Part shown: positions 13,890-27,600 of the stretch, piece by piece | How the letters are laid out: every line of letters begins with the position of its first letter | Position numbering within the stretch: the stretch's first letter is position 1 | Assembly (NCBI RefSeq): GCF_003589595.1 | Contig: NW_020653200.1 | Span: 5,113,800-5,177,799, forward strand | Direction of reading: 5' to 3' | Source: Hyposmocoma kahamanoa | Taxonomy: Eukaryota; Arthropoda; Insecta; Lepidoptera; Cosmopterigidae | DNA: 64,000 nucleotides | Translations under genes and position numbers: made by a program | Notes under the pieces: generated by a model | The model's input: only the letters and a program-made list of their open reading frames with translations | What the model was told of the DNA's origin: nothing | Database searches by the model: none

Positions 13890-14070
13890 CTCAAACTAGG
13901 GAATTTCCTGTACTATGAGTACCAGAGTAACGATAATTCTGAGGGCAATGCTCAGAATAACCTGACCAGAACCTACTTAATTTTTTTTTTCATAACTTGG
14001 CTCAAATCAGGGATCGAATCTGGAACCTCCTCATCAAACGCCCATAGTACTTATGACTGTGCCACTGAAG
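13890..14070 (-). mobile_element. tRNA-derived SINE, inverted
   Basis: Read on the minus strand, 14070 to about 13995 has a tRNA-like head: an A-box-like word CTTCAGTGGCACAG followed at the right distance by a B-box-like GATTCGATCCC. A short A-rich stretch and a body with GGTCAGGTTATTCTGAGC follow. The anticodon-arm order of a functional tRNA is not convincing, so this is called a SINE rather than a tRNA gene. Confidence 0.6.
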
Positions 14071-15318
14071 AGCATAAGCACACCCCGTAATCTGCAACCG
14101 ACCACGCGCCGCAGGCCGAGCCCGACCCCACCTACGGTGGGGTATAGGGCTCGTTGTATAGCTACAAATCCTGAGTCACTTAACAAAATAGAACGAAAAC
14201 GAAAATAGAACGTGGAAAAAAGATATTTATACCGTTGTACGCGGATAGGCTCCAAGGCAAAGAATCAAATATGAGAAGACCTGAATGTGGAAAATGTGAA
14301 CGAGTGATCAACGGCTTGCAAAAACTATAATACATGGGGGGATTTTTGTGCACTTTTATGAGATACACCTTGGTCAATTTCCGCAGAAAGTAAAAAATAT
14401 TCCAAATTCAAATAAACAAGATGGCTGCCATACAAATTTCGAAGCCTTCTAGCAATCCTGACTTGAGCATTGAGTAGAGTTCTAGATTAGAACGAGCTGA
14501 CAACGTTTAATCGTGCATCCCACTCGAACTTGTACTAATAGTAGTGAAAGATCGCTATTTGATCCGCTTGCACCGTTCCTACTGAATAAAAGACAGGTGA
14601 ACTATCAACGCAGACATTTCCTAGTTCGTACTGAACTAAAAAGAACGATGAACTATTAACACCGTCTAAGACGAACTAGTTCTAGTTCAGCAAACCAATC
14701 TTGGCCTTCAATCCCCTTTGACTAGGATTTTCAACGAGTACAATACGATTAACAGTAAAATCGAGGACTTAGATGTGTACCACGACAGGATAAATATTTT
14801 TGTCAATAAAATTTCAAAATTATTCAAATTCGAGTAGTAGGTATTGATAACGTTAATTTAAATTAAGTTATTATAAGTTGTTTTAGTAACCCTTCTATTA
14901 TAAATGCTATGTACACCGTAATTGTCATATATATCAGATGTAATTCCGTATGTTGAATGTTGAAATGTTGTAATATATATGATGTGGTAGTACTTAATAA
15001 ATAAAATAAAATAAACTAGTTCATGTTGGTCAGTGTCGCGATACCTAATAGTTCGTGGTACATGAACTATACAAGCCTACAAACCAAAGGTTCTCAAAGA
15101 AACCGAAGAGAGTTGCGATTCGTACTAAACCCGGTGGAGTTAATAACTCCGCGAGTCGATAACATTGCGTCGGATTCAGTAAAGGAGGCGAATCCGCTCG
15201 CGGTTTCGGATCATTTGAATCTTTGACTCCGGAGACTTTGACCCACGTCTATACATATAGTTCATAATTCATGAACTAATCAAGCCTACAACACAAGTGT
15301 CAGATCAGTCAGATCAGG

Positions 15319-15324
15319 TCAGTT
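15319..15324 (+). promoter_or_regulatory. Possible MED23 initiator
   Basis: TCAGTT preceded by GG matches the arthropod initiator pattern TCAGT and is followed by GTTCGTTCG-like words. It lies about 360 nt upstream of the MED23 start. No TATA box was identified. Without transcript data this is only a candidate start site. Confidence 0.25.
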
Positions 15325-15677
15325 CGTTCGTTTCTTTCTATCTGATCTGTGCTGTTTAGACTGTCTTTATTATTTCTGGTTTTGCGTGAAGATTTATTGA
15401 TAACGGCTATTTTTTGTGGCGTAGATTAATTAACTCATATAAAACTGCAGAATTTATGTATTAACGCAATTTATTTTTGTAAAACAAAATGTTAAAGAGT
15501 TCCGGGGTTGGAAGATTTTTTGGTGTTGATCTTGTTGATTGAACGAAAATAAGTATTTGGTTATGATACTTTTGTTATCCGATTTCATATAATAGAATTT
15601 GTGAGACTGCGTGCATGACGCTCCAAAGCCCCCTTTCGTTGCCCTCTAACCCGCAACCCGATTTATTTACTGACACA

Positions 15678-18600
15678 ATGAATATGGCTGATTCACATGT
15701 TGCAAATATTGTCAACGAGATATTGGTATGTTTCACTTTGTATGGACTCAATTGGTTTATGAATTATGACAATGAGTCAAAGCGTTGTATCTGGTATATC
15801 CTTTATTTCAGCGGGTGGAAGCAGTCGAGGAAGCATTCAGTTGCTTCCTTGTTCACAAACCAGAGCAAGAAAATGAAAGATTATCAATGTATCAGAAAAA
15901 GCTATGTGCTGTCATGACTACTCTTAGCACGGACTTACAGGAATCCGCCATCCGTCAGTACCTTACCCTAACTGCAGTCCTCACCAACAGATACAAAATG
16001 AAGCAACTTCTTACACTTTTAGAAAATTTGGTGAATACTAATATTCTACAAGCCAGGTCAGCTTTGCACTTTCTACACATTTACATTCAAATTTGTGGCT
16101 TTCTGTCACTTATTTCTATGTGTTATCTGATTTTAGAATGTTATGTGATTGCATACTTGCAAGTGAGAAGCTTGTGTATGAGAATGCAGACTACTGGATA
16201 GAATGCTTTAACCTAATTAGACGTATCATTGGAGGGGTGGACTACAAGGGAGTTAGAGAAATTATGAAGGTTGGTTGCTTTGATTATGGACAAGCAGTAT
16301 TTCTAATTATAATGTTTACATTCTCTAAGGTTGCACACTTTGTTGTCCTCCATAAATGTTATTTATTTGTCTCAAATTTATCTTTATTTGTGTATTTGTT
16401 TCACATTTTGTTTACATTGCTTGTGACAATAAGTAAATGTGCAGTATCAAGTATATAACCAGAAATAGAGGCTTATAAATATCAACTCTCATTTGCACTG
16501 AAATATAGACTGCACCAATAACTGACCTGTGAGTATGTCTCTGTATATTCCAAAAATATTCTGTATTTATTGTAATAAAGACAATATCTCTAACAATAGC
16601 GTGGTGTGTGGAAAAACAGCAGCACATCTAATGAAAAAATAAACAATCAAATTTCATCAGTAATTAAAAATAAAATATGCATTAATTTTACAGTTTTCAA
16701 CCATTACAACAAAGCTCAAGTTAACTGGTCGATTTGAAGTGAAACAATTGACGACACATGTCAATTCTTTCGAACTCGGACTAGCCAATCGGAGTGCAAT
16801 TGTCACAGTAATGATATGGCAGAATAGTTTTCAAACAAATTAAATGACATTTCGTCTCTATTTCTGGTTATATTCTCGATGATCTGCAGTATCTCACCAA
16901 TTTGTTACCTCATTGTGCTATTTGTCTCTTTAACAGGTTTAATGTTAATTAATTATTTTTGTAGAATTGCCGTGAGAAAGCTCATACACTGCCAATGCGA
17001 TTGAACTCCAGTACTATGCCACAGATGAAAGCTCTTTACAACGTTATTGAATACATTTTTGACCGTAATGCTTCCTTGCTGCCAGCATATTTTATAGTAA
17101 CTGAGGTACAGAAGGACTATCCAGATAATAATCACTGGCCACATTGGGTGAGTTTGATAATATATTATATCATCTTTGCACTTATGAGTGTAATTTCACT
17201 ACCTCTATTTACTTTGACTTATTGTCTTCAGCAACTCGCTAAACTGTTGACTAGTTTTGTGGAGAGTTTTAAGCCCTGTGCACAAATGGTCTCCATAATA
17301 GGACATTCACAAATGCTGCCAGTTGTTGAATTCTCTGGCTATGCCGACCATCTTATAAACCCATGGAGATTAGATCCAACTACATTGAAATTTTCATTAA
17401 AAGGTAACTTGCCTTATGATGATGAACTATTGAAACCGCAGATAGGCTTATTGAGGCATGTACTCCAACAGCCATACTCTAGAGATATGATGTGTTCCAT
17501 GCTTGGCCTGCAAAAGCAACATAAGCAGAGGTGCATAGCACTTGAAGATCAACTTGTGGAACTAATGATATTGCCAATGGAAAGGAGCGAACAAGAGACT
17601 GAGGATGATGAGATGTCTTCTACTCACTGGTGCTGGTTACATCTATCATCACAGGTTATTTACCTGATTTTGACCGGATTTGCTTCATTTCCAAACATAG
17701 TCATGGGTCTTCACAATAAGTTGATTGGTCGTGACATGAAAAAAGGCAGAGATCATCTCATGTGGGTTCTCTTGCAATTTATATCAGGCAGCATTCAGAG
17801 AAACCCTTTGTCTAACTTTCTACCCATAATTAAACTTTATGAGCTATTATATCCTGAGAAGGAACCTCTACCAGTACCTGACTGCACCAAAGCCCATTAT
17901 GCGCAATACCAGATGGCTGTTGTGTGCATTTGGATGCACCTGTTGAAAAAAGCTGAATCTGAGCATAAGACAATGACCATGCCACAAAACTTGAAAGTGC
18001 AATATGAGTATGTATGACTTCTTATTTTATATTTCAGATGTTTACCCTAAATAACATATTTTAATATCATGATTTATTTCATGCAGATTTCTTCAACATC
18101 TTGTGAGTTCAAACAATACACCAACTCTACTTGGTACTGACTACAGAATAGCATTATTATGCAATGCCTATTCAACAAACCAAGAATATTTTGCAAGACC
18201 AATGGGTATCATCATCGAAACTCTGTTCGGTAGCCAGAAAGCGATGCCTAACGGTAACCCTGCTGCGCCGTTGCCAACTGTTCCATTGTCTATGAACATT
18301 CTAGATAGCCTGACACTCCACTGCAAGATGTCATTGATTCATTCGATTGTGACGCATGTTGCAAAACTGGCACAAAACAAGACTAATATTCCCGGCAGCA
18401 ACATGATGGCCCCGGCGCTCGTTGAGACATACAGTCGCCTTTTAGTTTATACAGAGATTGAGTCTCTGGGAATTAAAGGATTCATAAGTAAGTTAAATTG
18501 GTTGACGTGAGAAAAGTATAACTTTAATAAATTGTTTTCGTGTAAAGATAGATATTTATATATATACAGGAGAACAAGTCACTATTTGGATACCAATGTT

Positions 18601-21600
18601 CCTTGTGTAATAATGTCATCTGATATTAAGATAGCATGCAATTGTATTGACTCAATAAAGATTATTATAAGTGCAAATAAAAATGTAGCACAGTAAACAA
18701 CTTTCAAGATTTATTGGATGTTTATTTTAATTTCTTGTACAGTGACCATATTTTTATTCCAGATCAATTATTGCCTAACGTATTCAAATCGCACGCCTGG
18801 GGTATCCTGCACAATCTGTTGGACATGTTCTCCTATCGCATCCACCATATTCAGCCACATTATAGAGTGACTCTCCTGTCCAACATACACTCACTTGCGG
18901 CCTACCCACAAGCAAACCAAACGCAATTGCAACTTTGGTATGTACAGCAAACCGTATACCACATATTACATTTTAGTGTTCTTTATGCTTTTATGTCAGC
19001 TGCCACGGGGATTCGAAATCAGATTTTAGATGTCATTACATTGTGCATTCAAGCCAGTTGACTTGATATTTTTCAATGTCTGTTCATATTTCAGTTTCGA
19101 GAGTACGGCTCTTCGTCTAATAACGAGCTTGGGAAGCTCTGGTGTGCAGTTGCAGATGTCCAGAGTGGTATCTGAGCCTAAATCCCTGGTTTCCTCTGAG
19201 AGCGAAGAGCTGAACCGCGTGTTAGTGCTAACTTTGGCACGCGGCATTGCTATGACTGGAACAGGTTTGTAATTTTGCTTGTGTGTCTGCTAATGGATAC
19301 TGGGCCTTGTGCTTGTTGGATGACAAACAACTATGTTACTGAAATTTTTCTGCTTTTCGTGAAGCTATGATTTAAACAGTCCAGTTCTTGTAGTAGTAGG
19401 ATATGGAACTGGTATTTTTATTGCAATTGTCGCCAAATTACTATTAGTAACAAAATATTTCAAATTTGCACCAAAATAAGTTACCATTGCTTCTTTAAAT
19501 CCAACCATTACGCAATGTCGTGTAATATGTTTGAATTAATTTTTGATTGTTTATTGTTAGATTAGCCACCAGGCCATTCATTACAACGCAATGAAATTAG
19601 TTAGACCTGGGGGCCTACTATGACTTTGTAAGGAAGCAGTACAATTCAGTTTACGTGGTACAGTTGAATTGTTTAAACTCGTATCATTACCTACACAAAG
19701 TTGTGCGACTATTGAACAGCAAGATATGTGTTACTTTTTAAACATAATTATTGTCTCTGGCCTTCGATCAAATATATAGGTAGATGCACGTTTCCATACA
19801 AAATCCAACCCAAACATCATCGTTCTCGCGTCAGCTTACTTATAGTATAGGCACAGTGTAAAGCGTAAGTTCCAAAACTTTTTGGCTCATCGCCCACTTA
19901 GGCAACCACCCCAAAAATTAATTGATGACACGTATTTTTTACATTAACTTGAAACAAAAAAATTCGAAGGAAAAAGAGTTATATATAGATAATTCAGATT
20001 TTTTTCAAATACGGTAGTACCCCGTGGACAACATCAGCATCCCTAATTGCTTTCGAGGCGCCTACCGTCTCACTAGGACTCTTCAGCGCCCACTGAGGTG
20101 CGGTAGGGACGTTGGGAAACTATGGTGTAAAGAATAACACCTTTGGAGTCTTGCGAAATGCCGCTTTCGTCCAGACATTACGTCATACCGCAGGGTTGTC
20201 ACCATGTGTTTTTTGTATTTAGTCTGATGAGATCAGTGTCCTACTAAGTACTATATCCGTATTGGTCATAATAAAAAAAGATGTTGGTCTGGGGCTTTCT
20301 CACGAGCAGTTTTATAGTATGTGCAGTAATTGTAGTGTGTAGTATACAAGTAATATAATTAAAAAATACATTTTTATGTTTAAACGTTTTATTTTAAACA
20401 AAATACTCAATTTTTTCCAAATTATTTATATTAAAGGGTCTTCCATATGCTTCAAAACAAAGCTTGCACCTGAAAATAGTAACAAGCATTTAATTAGCTA
20501 CTTTCTTTAAGTATTATAATACTTAAAGAAAGTAGCTACTCAAGTCTATCAAGGATTTAATTATGATATTCATAATCATTAACTCCTATAACAGCTAAAA
20601 CGATACCCGTATTGTTTTTAATTGAATAATCGTGCCCGCCTTCTTGGATTTAGTAATAAATGCCATATTCGTAATGAGCACCCCCCAAATACCTCGACAA
20701 CGATATCCAACTTGCCATTATTTGAAAAGGCGTGCCCGCGACCTTGAATTTTGAAATAAATGCCGTGTCCGTAATAAGCACTCCCAAACACCTCGACAAC
20801 GATACCTATAATTATTGATTTTATTTGAAAAGTCCGGTCCACCATTGTATCGTGACGAACAAGTCGTGCACTTAGTGGTAAGCGACACGTCTGTCCATAA
20901 CAGTTGCAATGCCACTCAAGGCTTTAAGTTGCAAAGATTTGAGGGGCACTTTAAATAGTTCAGTTTTACGTAATTATACGATTTTACTATGAGAAAAACT
21001 GTGAACATATTTTGAACGATCAATGCTAAGAGCAATACGCCTACTACAAAACAACTAACTATACACCTAAGCCTACTATAGGTTATTGTTCTTAGGGTCA
21101 ACGAAAACTGCATGGAAACGTTTTTGTTTTTGTGAGGTTTTGCACAAATTTGACAGGCAATTCAACCTATAACAGCTTATAGTAGACCCCCGGTTGGAAC
21201 ATTGATGTTAATTTATTGGCGTTTGGTAGTAATAGATTTGGTAAGGACTGCGAGTAATATGCCGATGACAATGATAAATAGATACATGTAGAAGACAGGC
21301 TTTTAGTAAAATTTCGAATTACATGTGCAGGCAGCGATGGCGCGGCGGTAAAGGAATTGCTGACGACGATAATGACCAACACGCCTCACATGTGGTCTCA
21401 GCACACTCTGCAGTGCTTCCCGCCAGTGCTTGTGGAGTTCTTTAAACAGGTTTGTTTTGTACAACATTTATAGCACAATATACATAGATTGAAATACAAA
21501 CTGTGCACTAACTTTACACAATCGTCATCAAAAATACAAATTCATGGAGTCATGGTTGACTAAAATTCAATAACATCGTCTTCTCTTACTAACTCGTTAC

Positions 21601-24600
21601 AAGCATTAGGAGAATTTTTCTGAGCAACATATTTTCGGTTAAGCACTCCTCATCTTTAGTTGTCAATCTCATTGTATCAAAGAGTTATTTCGGCCTGTGT
21701 TTTGCAATTCCGGCGATTACCGAATATAAAAAAGAGGACGAAGAAGTAAGAAAATGAAAGTAAATTATCATATAATTTTTATTCATTCTAAACATAGGTG
21801 TAACAAATCAAAACTTATTATTGTACTTTAGTTATCACTAAATAAACGCCAACAAAATCAACCAAGTACTTCTTATATGCAAATCAAAATAAAATTAAGT
21901 TTTTGAAAGTTAATCAAATTTAAGTGTGATAAACAATTACTTTCCTTATTAACTGTCGTAATATTTAAGTTATAAACTTGAAAATTAAATTATCTTTTTT
22001 GGTTCATTCTACACAGTGGTATTATACGTGCCAATTTTCGTACGTTGAATATTCGGCTATTCGTACACGGTCCTGGCCGAATATTCGACGGCCTGGTAGG
22101 AATGGGTGTACGCATTGAAGAAAAAAAACAACGGAAGTGCCTTATGCCTTGATTACTATGAGAACCGATGTCGCCAAAACTCACACATTCTTAATTTGAA
22201 ACACTACAAAATCTTAATATTGATTGGTCGTAGTATCAAATTTAAAAAGAAATAACATATTCTGGATTGCTAATACAGTTTAAACTTTACTCTGTTGCCA
22301 TATAGTTGAAAGTTCAATAACATCTATTGATGTGATTGAACCTATTATTACAGTTTTGATATTATATTGAAATTTCAATCAATGTACTGCCATCTAGCGA
22401 TTAATTGCTGAACGACGACGAATTGGAGCTTTTAATTTAGTTTCCCTAAACAAGAAGCAATCATATTCCAGAGGTATAAGCTTTACTTTCGTTCCTTGTA
22501 ACAAAAAAAATATTTCGATGAACAGAAAATTGATAATTTATAAAAAAGAGACTCCGATTATATGAAATACAACCACGGGTAATATTTTTGGTGCGGTTAT
22601 CATTTTTATCCGAAACAGCACAATAAGGCATTTTTCCAGGATTTTAGAGAATTTGCTCGAAAGAATGACACCACCACGCGAAAATGGCGGACTGAGCTCA
22701 GACAGGTCTTTTGAGACCTATAGTTATACACGCGTCAGACGCTAACTAACCACTTCTAAAATTCTTTAAATACATATCTGGTTTACTTGGTTGGTAACTT
22801 TATGAGCTGGTTAAGCTAACCGGTAATACGTAAGCGCGAAATATGTGTTCTTAAAACTAATACACTTTAGAAAATAATAATAATACAATATCAAACATAC
22901 AAAAATTGTCTTCATATGTAATAAAGTATCGTTTACAGAACCCAGCCCCAAAAGAGAACAAGCAATTATTAAAGAAGTCAGTGGAGGAAGAATATCGGAA
23001 GTGGACTTCGATGGCGAACGACAACGATATTATTTCGCATTTCTCTGTGCCCGGCACGCCTCTATTCCTTTGTTTATTATGGAAGATGATCTTCGAAACT
23101 AATAGGATCAGCCCTATCGCATTCAAGTGAGAATAGTTATTTTTTTATTGTTTCTCTGTGGCGAGACATTTACTGGAATTGATACCCTCCCAAAGAAAGT
23201 TATATATGGTGTAATTACAGGCTCATGGGGCTTGTCAACTTATGTCACAGGGTGACGGGCGCGGTTGCAGTGCAAAGCGTTGAGTGGCACTGCAGCTGCT
23301 ATGGACAGGCGTGTTGCTTAACACCAGGCGCACGACTTATCCGTTCTGTCACTAGGTATCATAAAAAGAAGTTTATGGCGCCTCTACCCGATGGGCCAAG
23401 TACGCCTCCATAGTACCGCAATCTTCGTAATCGTGTTAATCGCACTGAATCTTTGGTAATAGTGGAGAGACGTGCTGACGTAGACAGGCCAATTCGTGAT
23501 GAAAAATAGACAAATCTTCGACCAATGACAGCTGCTGCTAGTGCATCGGTCATGGTTGTTCAACTCTCGCCCATAATTTAGAGCAATGTTTAAAAAAACT
23601 ACGAGACTATGATAATCATAAAGTTATTTGCCCTCAGGATATTGGAACGCATTGGCGCCCGCGCGCTGTCAGCTCACCTACGTAAATTCTGCGATTTTTT
23701 GATGTACGAGGTGACCAATCCGGTGACGGGAGGCACGCACATCAATAAATGCGTAGACGCCATAAACGACATCATCTGGAAGTATAACATTGTCACCATT
23801 GACAGACTTGTCTTGTGTTTGGTATGTATTTTCTGACGATTGTAAGTTTTCTGTAAATGTGGATTTTGATTCATATACCTAACCACTGGGTTCAGGCAAA
23901 AGGCGAAAAAATTCCAATAATTTTTAATTTTATTTGATGCTGATGTCATTTACTCCTGCGTCAGCGGATGTACAACACAAGCGTGCCGATCTACAGTCAA
24001 AATGTACCTTAATATGGACCATTACCTGTATTACTATTGACCAATCTGTAGTACTATTAGTAACAGTAAGGGTGTTTTACAATATTCTTACATTAACTTA
24101 GGGTAATAACGAATAAAGTGATACCTTCCTATTGCTATTGGTAAAGATTGTTGATAATACTAGAAATGCTCCTTTTTATGAATCAAATGCTTTGTTGTGG
24201 GTGAAATATGGCTTTAAAGCCGTTTCTCACGAAAGCTTTTAGCACCTCGTTAGCAACACAGTGGTTTTTGCTGTTAGTTGTCGTGTTTTGAGCGATTACA
24301 TACTTATAAGTGTTGTCATGTTTTAAGCGATTACATATTTTTAATTAATTACATGCCATTGACAAACGTCACTAAAAGCTAAAGTTGCTTTTTCACCGCC
24401 GAGGCGACACGAGGATTAAATTTATATGGCAAAATTTTCAATGTAACGCAACGAAGACGCAATTTCTCGCGCGAGCTCGCGATGGCTTTTAATATCGATC
24501 GCGAGTTTGTGAGGTATGCACGATTTGACATTTAAAAAACATGGATTTAAAAGATTTGTAAGATTTCTTTTGCTAACATTTTTAATAATAATAATTTACG

Positions 24601-27600
24601 GTCCCGTAAATCGGTGGCGAGGCGAGAAAATTGTCGGTAATAAAGCCGGAGCAAAACAAAAAATGCCTATACCTAAAGAAAAAGTAGCGTCGACATTTCA
24701 ACACAACTTATTGGCACACAAGGTACTAGTACACTTCATTTCACTGGTTAACTTATTCTACACATAAAATTTAGCACAAAATGTAGTATTTGAAATACGT
24801 GGAAAATTTTAGACAAGCCGATTAAAATCGAGTTATATGGACGCCTTGCCAACGTGAGATGTATTACTCAGTCGCGTGTTTGTCGCTAGACGAACTTTTT
24901 TAAAAGTATAGTGAAGCAAAAACTTTATACTAAAGGTTATTATACAACTTCTGCGTACTCGGATGGAGGATGGAGGTAGTCTCGTTCTCTAATGTTTCAA
25001 ATAAAATAAAAAATATAATGTAAATGTTGAATGTGTACAAATGTTATTTGCAAAGAGCAACCCATAGAGTTTCTTGCTCATTCTTCTCAGGGGAATCTGC
25101 CTTACGAATGAGCGGTAGAGTTTAACCATTGTGACGATTTCAAGTGTAATAATGCTTACCTATGAAATAAAAATTATTTTGAATTTGAATTTGAACTAAA
25201 CAGCACTGAATCTTCATTATCCACAACCACAGCGCCAGCTTGCGCGACCTATTAACCAATTTTTGGTGACAATAGACCGGCGAGGTTTTAATTCTCGTCT
25301 CGTGTCGCCTCGCCGGTGGAAAACCACCTTAACGCGGCGCTAAATGTGATCATGTGGAAAACAGTCATTACTACTAATTTACTATGATATTATAAAAATA
25401 TTAGGTGTTAAGACCAAATCCGGACGGCAGCGAGAGCCAAGTGTGCATCTACATCATCCAGCTGCTGCTGCTAAAGGGCTCCGAACTGAGGAACAGAGCT
25501 CAGGACTTCATTAAAGAAAACTCGCCGGAGCACTGGAAACAAAATAATTGGCAAGATTTAATTATATTTTTTTACAATCCAATAACATTTGTGTAATTAT
25601 ATCTTACACAGCAGGGACCGGAATATGTAGAGTCAGGGCTTGGAATATCGGAAACGGTATTTCAGGGATCGGTACTACTAGCCTTGGTACAGTGCCGGTA
25701 CTTAGATGCTACCGGTATAAATTGTACCTGTATTTTCTGGAACATCAGTATCAAGTGTCAAGTGTACCTGTATTTTCATAAATTGGTTCCACTGATCTTA
25801 GTATGGTATCAGTTCTATACATATATATTACACAACCTTTTTAATAATAAGAAATGTTTATTTTTTCTTTCTTTTCTTTTACATTCATTATATTAATTTA
25901 TAGTGACACTGAAGCACTAACCATTTTGTGTCAGTGTTACTTGGGGGCTTTCGTTTATCCAGTTGACATATAGGTTTGATGAGGTAATTACTTATAAAAA
26001 AAATAACCAGATGTATTATATCACTCTAAACCGTCTCGCTTCATTTTAGCATTGTACTGAATAGTTTTCATCCCTACCGCTTAGTTTTAAACTGAAGATT
26101 CGTGAGTGCAAATGTCAATGCAATGAAAACAGTACACACGAGCAATTTCCCTCGCGGCGCGCCGACATGTCCTGACCGGAACCGCTATTGAATACCTTAC
26201 CCGCACCTGTCGGTAAATATTCTATCGGTTTTCCTATGGTATCGGTATTAAGATATCGAAATGGAAAATACCAGTACAATACGTGATACGAGTAACATCC
26301 GTTACACGGGTGCTTTATGTCTCTGTTCCTCGAAGTTTAGGAAAATATACTCTACCTATTATAATCACTGGATATAAGCTAACGTGGTACAGCGGTCTTT
26401 AAAACTTTTTTTATGGGTTTATTTCGGGATATGAGGCTGTACAAAAATATCATTCCATACATATATTACATACATACATTAAATTAATTTACACCTATTT
26501 TTATTTTGTTTTTTATTATGTTTTTATATTTTCAGGTATGACAAAATAGTAGCTTTCCACCGAAGATATCCTGAAAAGTTCACACCAGAAGAGGCCAACA
26601 CCGCTTACGGCACTCCTATTCCAGTTTACTTGAGCAATGTATGTTTGAGGTTCATACCAGTTCTGGACATAGTTGTGCACAGGCATTTAGAGATCCCTCA
26701 GGTTAGCAAAAACCTAGAACAGTTACTCGATCATCTCGGGCATCTCTACAAATTTCACGGTAAGTATCTTCACTACCTAAGTTCTCCAATATGGAATAGT
26801 AAATTATTCATGCTTGATGATATGATGATAATTTCCAGGTCTGAATAAGTAAACTAAACCTTGTTTTATTCCGTCTATTAAAAAATAAAATAAAACTACT
26901 TTAACGAACATTGAAAATGAAATTATATTTTGTGTGCAGTTAGTATGAGATTTTTTTGAATTCAGTTTTTTTTTTCAGATCGTCCTGTGACATTTTTGTA
27001 CAACACATTACACTATTACGAGGTGAAACTTCGTAACAACGCCTTACTAAAGCGTAAACTGGTAAATGCCGTGCTCGGGTCATTAAAAGAGGTACGACCT
27101 GCAGGCTGGGCCACGACAGAAGCGTTTCAGACATATCTTTCGAAACCAGACGTAGAGGCTACCACATGGGCACCCGACCTCAACTACTATCTGAGTTTGG
27201 TAAATAGAATGGTTGATAGTATCCTTTGGCACATATTGTTGTTTATGTTTTAAATATTTGTCATTCCTTTACTGAACTTTGAAGACACCCACTTCTTATG
27301 TTCTGAATATTATAATTTGTTGGTATCACTTTCCGTGACGTATGATTTTTTTTATTTTTTTTTTTTTGATTTATACTTTCCAAAGAGACTTTTTATAGTG
27401 GAAACTAAAATGTGGTACTAAATTTTGCAACAAAGGTTAGCTGGAAAAAATCTCTTTATGGGATAAGCTCGCCTTTGTACAAGAATGTTTTATTTCTTTG
27501 TTAAAAAGTTGTTTTTGTTGTATAATTAAGTGTATACATACAACATTATTTATAATTTTGCAATAAATTTTTCTTAACAAAAATAACAGCAATGACAGGC

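Larger units (their letters stand above)
12405..15677. other. Divergent intergenic region, SOCS to MED23
   Basis: About 3.3 kb separates the two start codons, which face away from each other. It holds the 5' UTRs and promoters of both genes, a tandem array (13110-13610), a GC-rich hairpin patch (13633-13690), a SINE (about 13890-14070) and a fragment of foldback repeat B (14454-14486). No additional coding exon was seen. Confidence 0.6.
19265..21330 (+). other. MED23 intron 8 with nested repeats
   Basis: A 2.07-kb intron. It contains a perfect 44-bp palindrome (20495-20538), a two-to-three-unit ~99-bp tandem repeat (20601-20850) and repeat A copy 2 (20851-20952), lying next to each other. 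The earlier part, 19,780-20,330, is diverged and looks like an old interspersed element, but I cannot name it. Confidence 0.65.
23822..25404 (+). other. MED23 intron 11 with nested elements
   Basis: A 1.58-kb intron beginning GTATGT and ending ATATTAG. Most of it (about 24381-25332) appears to be a terminal-inverted-repeat element into which a non-LTR 3' end has inserted. A short direct repeat containing AAGCGATTACATA-type words lies at about 24,283-24,340. Confidence 0.6.

Noticed and set aside
13995..14070. Possible tRNA gene on the minus strand
   Set aside because: A- and B-box-like words are present, but cloverleaf stems are not convincing and a SINE body follows.
15615..15677. Upstream in-frame ATG for MED23
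   Set aside because: T at -3 is a weak context and the extra 21 residues have no counterpart in the family; the ATG at 15678 or 15684 fits better.
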